A DNA stretch of 64,000 bases from Aquanectria penicillioides (lineage: Eukaryota > Ascomycota > Sordariomycetes > Hypocreales > Nectriaceae): contig PYIU01000004.1 of assembly GCA_003415625.1 (NCBI GenBank), forward strand, positions 434,001 through 498,000. Reading direction: 5' to 3'. Each line of letters starts with the position of its first letter. Position 1 is the stretch's first letter. This document shows positions 58,024 through 64,000 of this stretch, piece after piece. The notes beneath the pieces are model-generated. The model made no database searches. It was given only the letters and a program-made list of their open reading frames with translations, and was not told where the DNA came from. The position numbers were made by a program, and so were the translations under genes.

Positions 58024-60997
58024 GATGTCGTTTGGTGAGTGGTGATGGTGATGGTGGAAATGTTGTGGAGTTCGGTCTCTCAAGCAGGATTGGCGGCAAT
58101 TGTCTCCAAGCAAAGAGAGGCAAGAAGAGAAGAGCGAAACCAAAACGTTGATTCCGTGTTCGAGAAATAAGCCACGAGGTGGGTGGCGTGGGCTAAGGCA
58201 AAGACCTTATACCTAGTTATCCTTCATCTCAAGCCCTGCAGCTTAGGGCTTGGCAGCTGAAAACTGCCTAATTGGAAAGGACGGTCAGCCGGGGTTCGAA
58301 GGCAGGGTACAGCCTCGTTGAGCTTGTTTTGCGGATCTTTAGCAGACAAAAAGTTCCCCACCCAGCAGGGATGTGTGACTGTTCTGGGCAGTGGGATCGA
58401 GGTGGAACAAACAGGCGAAGTGGCTGGCCGGCAGGACATCCGATCGACGAGATTTTCCGAAAGTATACGGATAGTAAGTTGGTCCGTCTTATCCCAGCTC
58501 GCCCCCCATCGAACATCAAACCTTCCATCGAAAAGAAAGATCTGCGCTCCTCACACTTTGACTACGCGTATTGAGAATGGATTTCGTTGAGCGATACGTC
58601 GGATAGATCGGCTGGCGCAGGTTAGCTTGTCGTTGATTTTCCGCTTGTGCACAAATGGTTGTTTCATCCGCAAGCCTCTTCCTTCGACCCACCAAGCTTT
58701 GCTGAACACTGCACTCAACCAGGGGATAGCCGGGATTCTGCCTCATGCCTTGCCCGGTTGCCTAGTCAGCCTAACGTTCATACTGTATGCAGCAGTTGCA
58801 CTGAAGATCACAGCGCCACTTCACCCTCCAGCACCTGACCTTAGCAGCGACGGCACCAGGGTCATCAATGGAGAAGATGGCCCAGTACCCACGCATTTGG
58901 TTGAATGCGATGCTCTCTCCACGAAAGGTGCCCTATCAGACCAACGCAAAGAGCTCTTTTTCTTCACATCTATTTTTGCATGGCTGGAGTGTAGTGTTGG
59001 GCTGAGGGCCAAATTTAAGCATAAATACGAGGAATACGTGCGGACAGTGGTATCGGTGGATCCACCCACTCCAACCTCGCTAATTAATCACTCAGGCTTA
59101 TGCAGAAGAAATTCACTCGGATTGGAGGTGAAGATTTCAAAGCCCAAGCTAAGGCAAGGAAGGGGAACAGGGAAAATTGCAATCGGGGGTGCCAACGTTG
59201 CCAAACTTGGCTGCCACGTGAATGAGATGTAGCATTCATGGTCGTTTCTGGTTACGAACGCGAAAACTTTGCCAGAGACAGGCTGGGCCATAAGGCGGAG
59301 TGCTGTTGCCGATGTTCCGAGGCTACTGTACCCTGATCCACTTCAACCAACCCGATGCGAATAAGGTAAATGGCACAATGGCACAAACCACATTGGGATA
59401 TGGAGCAAGCAGTTCTATGCCACTTGAAGGCATCATAGGTAGTGATACGTAGTACCTTTTCAGCTTGAGTCAATCTGCAGGCACTTGAGAGCCGTGGCTC
59501 AAAAGCATCGCAAAATGGGTGTTGAAGCAACTTGGGATGAGTTGAAATTAGATGATGCTGATAGATGGAAATTATGGATCCGGACGCAAAGCGGTCAATC
59601 CATAACAGGCTAGCCTGTCACCAGTTCATCAGACCAAGCAAAACATGCCACCTAGATAACGTGCCCTGAGGAATGACATGGGCCAAGGTCTGGGAGTGAT
59701 GGTTTGTAATCCAGACCATCATTTCCAGATAATTTGGGCATGACCTGATACTATGAGCATCCACACAGCACTGAAACATAACGTTAATCCATGGTCAACT
59801 TCGCAGTAATCAACAAGCCACAACCTCCGAAATTCGGACTATCAGCTTCAGAAAAGATCCACCTATGCAGACAAGCACAAGGTCGAAGGTTGCAGTAGAA
59901 GACTGTTGCATTGCCAAGATCTCAAGGGATTTTAAGCAACCCGGTACTGGGTCGTCGCAGGTGGTTTTTTTCTTTGTCTTTCGTACAGGTACACAAGGAT
60001 TCTATAATTAATCCCTTTGGAATTCTTCGAGAGAGAAACCCGTCGGTAAATGTAGCTTACTCTTGTAGGCTGAATGAATCATTTCATTTTAGTGTAGTGA
60101 GGAATGCGAACAAGCGCAAGCGCGGGGGAGGGGGGGGACAAATTGTCAACCTAGCTAATGACCAACGTCATGACACTTTAGCTCCCCACATCTTCCCCAT
60201 TCTTCTCCCAAGTCTCCGTCCTATTTCTCATATAACTCACCCATGAGCCATAGCATGGCGGGATAGTGTACTGGGTTGGGGTTAGTTGTGCGGAGCTATA
60301 AGACTACTCATATAGCACATGCATAAGAAATCTGTCAAAACTTAAGTGCATGTCAAAGTCCATATCCATTCTAAAATTAATTCTACCACATAATTCATCA
60401 ATAGTTCACGCAGAAAATTGGCTGTAACCATGGGAATCTTTCGTTGTTTCATTGCCTGAACGATTTTAGAATTCTAATCCATATTCACTGGGACTTCCCA
60501 ACGCCCTCAGTTTGAAGCAGTCGCTCTCGATGAATACAATCGAAGTTGGGCGCAGTTAAGGCTTTCCGGGTGAAATTACCATCATCGATGTTCTTTTAGC
60601 CGAATTTCTCAAGGCAAATACCTATGCATCAATGCATCCTTGTCTCAGAAGACTAGCCGGGGTAAGCTTTGGAGGCGTTGCGCCGGAGCGGACATGAACA
60701 AAAGCGGCAGGTCATCGCGGGGACAAAAGAGGATGCTGACATCCGGGCTGACCCTGCATCAGTGTGCATATGCAAGATCAATTCTATTGACAGCTTATTT
60801 CATCGTAAGCCTTTTGTCAAGAGCGATATGCCAAATTAGCACTCTATTCTAACTCTTCTTGTCACTGAAGGGCCAACAAAATGGGTATACATTTCTCCAT
60901 CTTGAGAATTAGGCTTCAATGGGAACATCCCCAAATTTGATCGTTGTCTCCAAGCACAGTTGCAAAAGAGGTTTTTTTTATGAGATTTCCCCGAGAA
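58024..60997. other. 3-kb spacer, no supported gene
   Basis: The left end holds the GPI-protein promoter and leader, including a CACCAT repeat at 58030-58055. The 201-aa plus frame at 58627-59232 begins with a TTG codon and has no motif. The rest is stop-rich. Confidence 0.45.
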
Positions 60998-62099
60998 TCA
61001 TTGCGGAAAGGCCTCCGGCCTCGATCCGTATGGAATGATTCTTACCATGTGCCTCCTTTCGCTATCTTGAAAATCAGGCACAGCGGAATGTGCACATGAC
61101 CGCTGATCCCAGACCACTACCGTCCCCTTCTCCCACTTCACACGACAGCTGAAATCCAGGCTCTTGATATGATTGTGAAGAAATGACAAAAGGTGTTGCG
61201 ATTCTTCTGGCAAGAACCCATCAATCTGCCGAGCGATTGTCGGGTTGACAAACAGAGACGGCTTCCCAGTAACCGGATGTTTAATGACCAATGGATGGGT
61301 AGTATTGATTGCTTCTTTCAGTGCACGCTCAGTGCCAACTCGCCTCACTTCCCCTTCCGAAGCCGACGTATGTAGCAACCTCAGTGACGACAGAGTCTCT
61401 CGAAAAGCTGGCGAGAGAGCCTCATATGCCGCAATGAGTGAAGTGAATGCTGTGTCACCGCCTCCCGACTCTGGGATCTCAAGAACCCAAAAGAATGTGG
61501 TCGATGGTACATTAGGTGTAAATGTTTGATCAATGTGCCACAAGTCAAACGTTGTTCGTGGCCCAAGAAGCGTCCTTAGGTTGCCTCTAGTTCGTTGTGA
61601 GCTTGGGTTAAAATTACGCTCTGGTAATTATCGTACGATTTCTCGTCCGCATAGACAACATGGAACTCGGGTCCAGTACCTTCGGGATAACCCATCGTTG
61701 GGTGGCGATGAAGTGGACCATAATGCTTCACAATATCACGCTGCTTGTCGAATCCAGCGTCGGCAAATGTTTGGTCTCTCTGTTACCAATGTGAGCGATC
61801 TAGATTTGATATATAGACAGAGGAAAACCGACAAACACGAGCACCCCTCTTTCAGCAGCGAGGAGAGCCAGCTCATCGAGACCCTCCTTACTTAGCTCAG
61901 TAATCTGCACGCCTCGGATTTCGGTTCCAATTCTTGGGGTGATATTTGTCACAGATGCCTCAGTCTTGAGCAGGGATCGCTTCGATGGATCTGCACGATT
62001 GCCAGGCTCCTCAGCCTCGAACAAGGGTACTCTCTCGGGAGCAACATATCCATCCGATCGAGTGGGGAGATACGCAGGATAAAGCGGCTCAGAAGACAT
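60998..62099 (-). CDS. TauD/TfdA-family Fe(II)/2-oxoglutarate dioxygenase (taurine/sulfonate type), 332 aa
   Basis: Exon 1 62099-61833, exon 2 61779-61637, exon 3 61586-60998; introns of 53 and 50 bp are GT..AG and in phase (last part of the second joins ADEKS to GNLRTLLGPRTTFD). Start MSSEPLYPAYLPTRSDGYVA. The family core runs ITPRIGTEIRGVQI, FADAGFDKQRDIVKHYGPLH, then the iron-binding LWHIDQTFTPNVPS (HxD) and the distal His and 2-oxoglutarate Arg in VVWDQRSCAHSAVPD..ERRHMVRI. Fungal relatives, such as yeast Jlp1, release sulfite from taurine and other sulfonates. The divergent DAL5-family carrier next door supports that role, though other substrates are possible. Confidence 0.9.
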
Positions 62100-62875
62100 G
62101 ATGTGAGGTTGCGATTGCACTGCACAATGGCGGAGAACTTGGGTGGTAGACTTGCTCACAAAGTCTGCACTTCAGTGTTGGTCGCCAGTGGGGGAAAAAT
62201 CAATGCGCGAGCTTGCTACATCTTGTAGATTTGACGTCCATATCCGCGATAATGCCACAAATCAATTTCCAGCTTCTCTGCCCACTGATGTCGGCCTTTG
62301 CCCGACTGTTTTTGACTAATCTAGCAATATGCGCTGTCGTCATCTACAACTAGTGCAGCCATGCTACGCTAGCCTGGGGAAATAAGCTACGCACCATATG
62401 CGCAGACAAAGGCGCCATCAATGCTATCCAGGTGTTTATATCAATTCGGCCTGGAGAGCTCCAATCACCAACGCCATGATTGGATTTCTCAGCCAACAGT
62501 GGGGAATATCGCGTGGTTTCGTCTCCACCCGGTGACTCGAATCGCCCTTTGAAAATCATCAACGGTTGCGAATCACAGGCGACATGCACGCTCCATCCGG
62601 CCCATGCCTCAGGGTTTTTTCCGAAAATGGAATACCCTGAGATGATTCCGTCATTCTATCCTAAAGATGAGAATCAACAGTCAATGAGCTCGGTCCGTCT
62701 TGGCAGAGATGTTAAGAAGGGGTCTTCTGTGTACCTCAATGCGTCGTACAAACTCTCCCCTGTGTAAGTCTCATCTGGAAGAGAGATAAATAGGATGTCT
62801 TCGACCTCGGGCTTTCACCAAAACCTACTCACTTATATTTAATAACGCTGCAATATTTAACTCCATTCTGTAACT
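62100..62875. promoter_or_regulatory. Shared divergent promoter, dioxygenase / carrier
   Basis: About 780 bp between divergent starts. A 95-codon frame inside (62480-62767) has no motif. Under the sulfonate hypothesis, sulfur-control sites would be expected here; I could not point to one with confidence. Confidence 0.45.
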
Positions 62876-64000
62876 ATGTCGCCCACTTCGAGTCTTAAGA
62901 CTCCCTCAATACCCGAGGAGCGGCGAGCAGAGGCCTTTTCTGAATCAACATCTTGGCTTGCTAAAATTCACCCCTATTTCAAAGATCCGCAACATGTCTT
63001 GATTCTCAAGCTTGATTTATTGCTCTTGTCTTGGGCATTCGTTGCAGGGGTGAGTACTCACACATTGGAAATCGCTTCTCTTTATCTAACCAAAGGAATA
63101 GCTCTTCAAGGACATGGACCAGAGCGCTACGACAGCAGCGTATGTCTCTGGAATGAAAGAGGATCTTCAATTGTTTGGCAATGAATTAGTAGAGTTTACA
63201 ACTTACTTCTCCATTGGTTACGCTCTTTTTATTGTACCTTCACAGTTGATTCAAACGCGAGTTAGACCATCCCTATTCCTTCCTATATGCGAGATAATAT
63301 GGGGGTTATTCACGCTGTTTACATACAAAGCGCCCAACGCCAAGACTATTTTTGCGCTTAGATTCTTCCTTGGAGTCTTCGAGTCCACCTCATGGCCTGG
63401 AATTGTTTCCTTGATCTTAAACTGGTAAGCCTATTCCACCTTCATATTAGAATTTGACTGATTGTAGTTAGGTATACCCCAAAGGAACTCGGAAAGCGCT
63501 TAGCAATCTTCGGTGTCAGTGGAGTTGCAGGAAACATGTTCTTGGGTATTGTCCAAGCGGCTCTTTACAATAACCTCAACGGGGCCAGAGGGCTTGCAGG
63601 TTGGCAGTGGTTGTTTATCGTTTCGGGCGTTACTACCATTTTCTGGGGCTTCGTTGGCTTAATTGCAATCCCTGATTCACCTTCCATCACTCGAGCTTGG
63701 TATCTTTCTGAAAATGAGAAGGAGTTGTCTCGTATCAGGATGGCAGATCACGGAACGAAAACTTCCATACTCATCCCCTTCACAGTCTTGGTCCAAAAGC
63801 TGAGGCTTCTCGTTAAGAGCCCAATCTCTTACTTATTTCTTGCCGGATATCTACAATTTGCCTGGAGTCAGCGCGCCAATTCTTATTTCCTGCTCTACCT
63901 GAAGGGGCTCAAGGACTCGAATGGTCAGGCTCTATATTCAGTATACACGGTCAACTTGATCCCCCTCGGAGGCTACGCCATCAGCATCGTCTGCAATATC
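62876..64000 (+). CDS. DAL5/allantoate-permease-type MFS carrier (anion:cation symporter), partial
   Basis: Exons 62876-63049, 63102-63424, and 63472 to the window end; both introns are GT..AG and in phase. The gene is open at position 64000, so the C-terminal third is missing. The start MSPTSSLKTPSIPEERRAEA is a cytoplasmic head. Marks of the family: KLDLLLLSWAFVAGLFKDMD, AAYVSGMKEDLQLFGNEL, FALRFFLGVFESTSWPG, WYTPKELGKRLAIFGVSGVA, LAGWQWLFIVSGVTTIFWG and PDSPSITRAWYLSENE. Members import allantoate, nicotinate, biotin and other anions; yeast Soa1 carries sulfonates and inorganic sulfur anions. The divergent TauD-type enzyme points to a sulfonate substrate, by inference. Confidence 0.88.

Noticed and set aside
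58280..58320. GGGTTCGAAGGC segment resembling a tRNA T-arm
   Set aside because: No acceptor, D-arm or anticodon arm could be folded around it.
58627..59232. 201-aa plus-strand open frame
   Set aside because: It starts at TTG, has no domain, signal or splice support, and lies in a stretch where other frames are equally open.
62480..62767. 95-aa plus frame between dioxygenase and carrier
   Set aside because: Lies in the shared promoter region; no family match recognised.

Overview
The window is nuclear DNA of a filamentous ascomycete (Pezizomycotina, probably Sordariomycetes). The grounds are genes split by introns of about 45-95 bp with GT..AG borders and CTAAC-like branch points, Zn2Cys6 and Fungal_trans regulators, a secreted DPP IV, GPI-anchored wall proteins, NACHT/ankyrin and CorA-like relics, and long gene-poor spacers with microsatellites. 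Genus and species cannot be fixed from the sequence. No tRNA, rRNA or CRISPR was recognised.

Layout. 1-5.7 kb is a decayed accessory stretch: a broken CorA-like membrane-protein relic, one small intact gene of unknown function, and a shattered NACHT-type/ankyrin gene that carries an internal inverted piece. 6.0-10.3 kb: a class V PLP enzyme divergent from a nirA-like Zn2Cys6 regulator. 10.3-16.0 kb is mostly empty but holds a 159-bp Tc1/mariner-type MITE and a secreted cysteine-rich preproprotein. 16.0-19.1 kb: a flavin monooxygenase followed by a RidA-family protein. 20.1-27.0 kb: a Trf4/Cid14-type poly(A) polymerase and a nine-exon hexose transporter. 27.3-34.9 kb (minus): a conserved-looking unknown protein and a very large gene that joins a five-pass membrane domain to about 19 ankyrin-like repeats. 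35.7-40.5 kb: an SDR divergent from a Zn-cluster-less Fungal_trans_2-like regulator, then a GH16 enzyme. 41.8-46.6 kb (minus): a secreted intradiol dioxygenase, a second short regulator-like gene and an AKR7-like reductase. 48.5-53.4 kb: secreted DPP IV, an S/T-rich PAN-like surface protein and a DUF1907 (C11orf54-like) hydrolase. 53.4-57.2 kb: relics of an FAD monooxygenase and possibly an MFS carrier. 57.2-58.0 kb: a GPI-anchored Cys-rich protein. 61.0-64.0 kb: a TauD-family dioxygenase divergent from a DAL5-family carrier that runs off the window, probably a sulfonate-use pair.

How genes relate. Three oxidoreductase or PLP genes each lie beside a regulator-like gene (6-10 kb, 35.7-38.8 kb, 44.1-46.6 kb). 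The dioxygenase/carrier pair at the right edge looks like one catabolic unit. No complete secondary-metabolite cluster (PKS, NRPS or terpene backbone) is present.

Quality warning: three otherwise full-length genes (PLP enzyme, flavin monooxygenase, GH16) each need exactly one extra base in a G/C homopolymer to restore the frame, and the S/T-rich gene shows two more C-run breaks. Either these genes are dying or the assembly has homopolymer errors. Exon borders below were placed by hand from splice signals and reading-frame phase.
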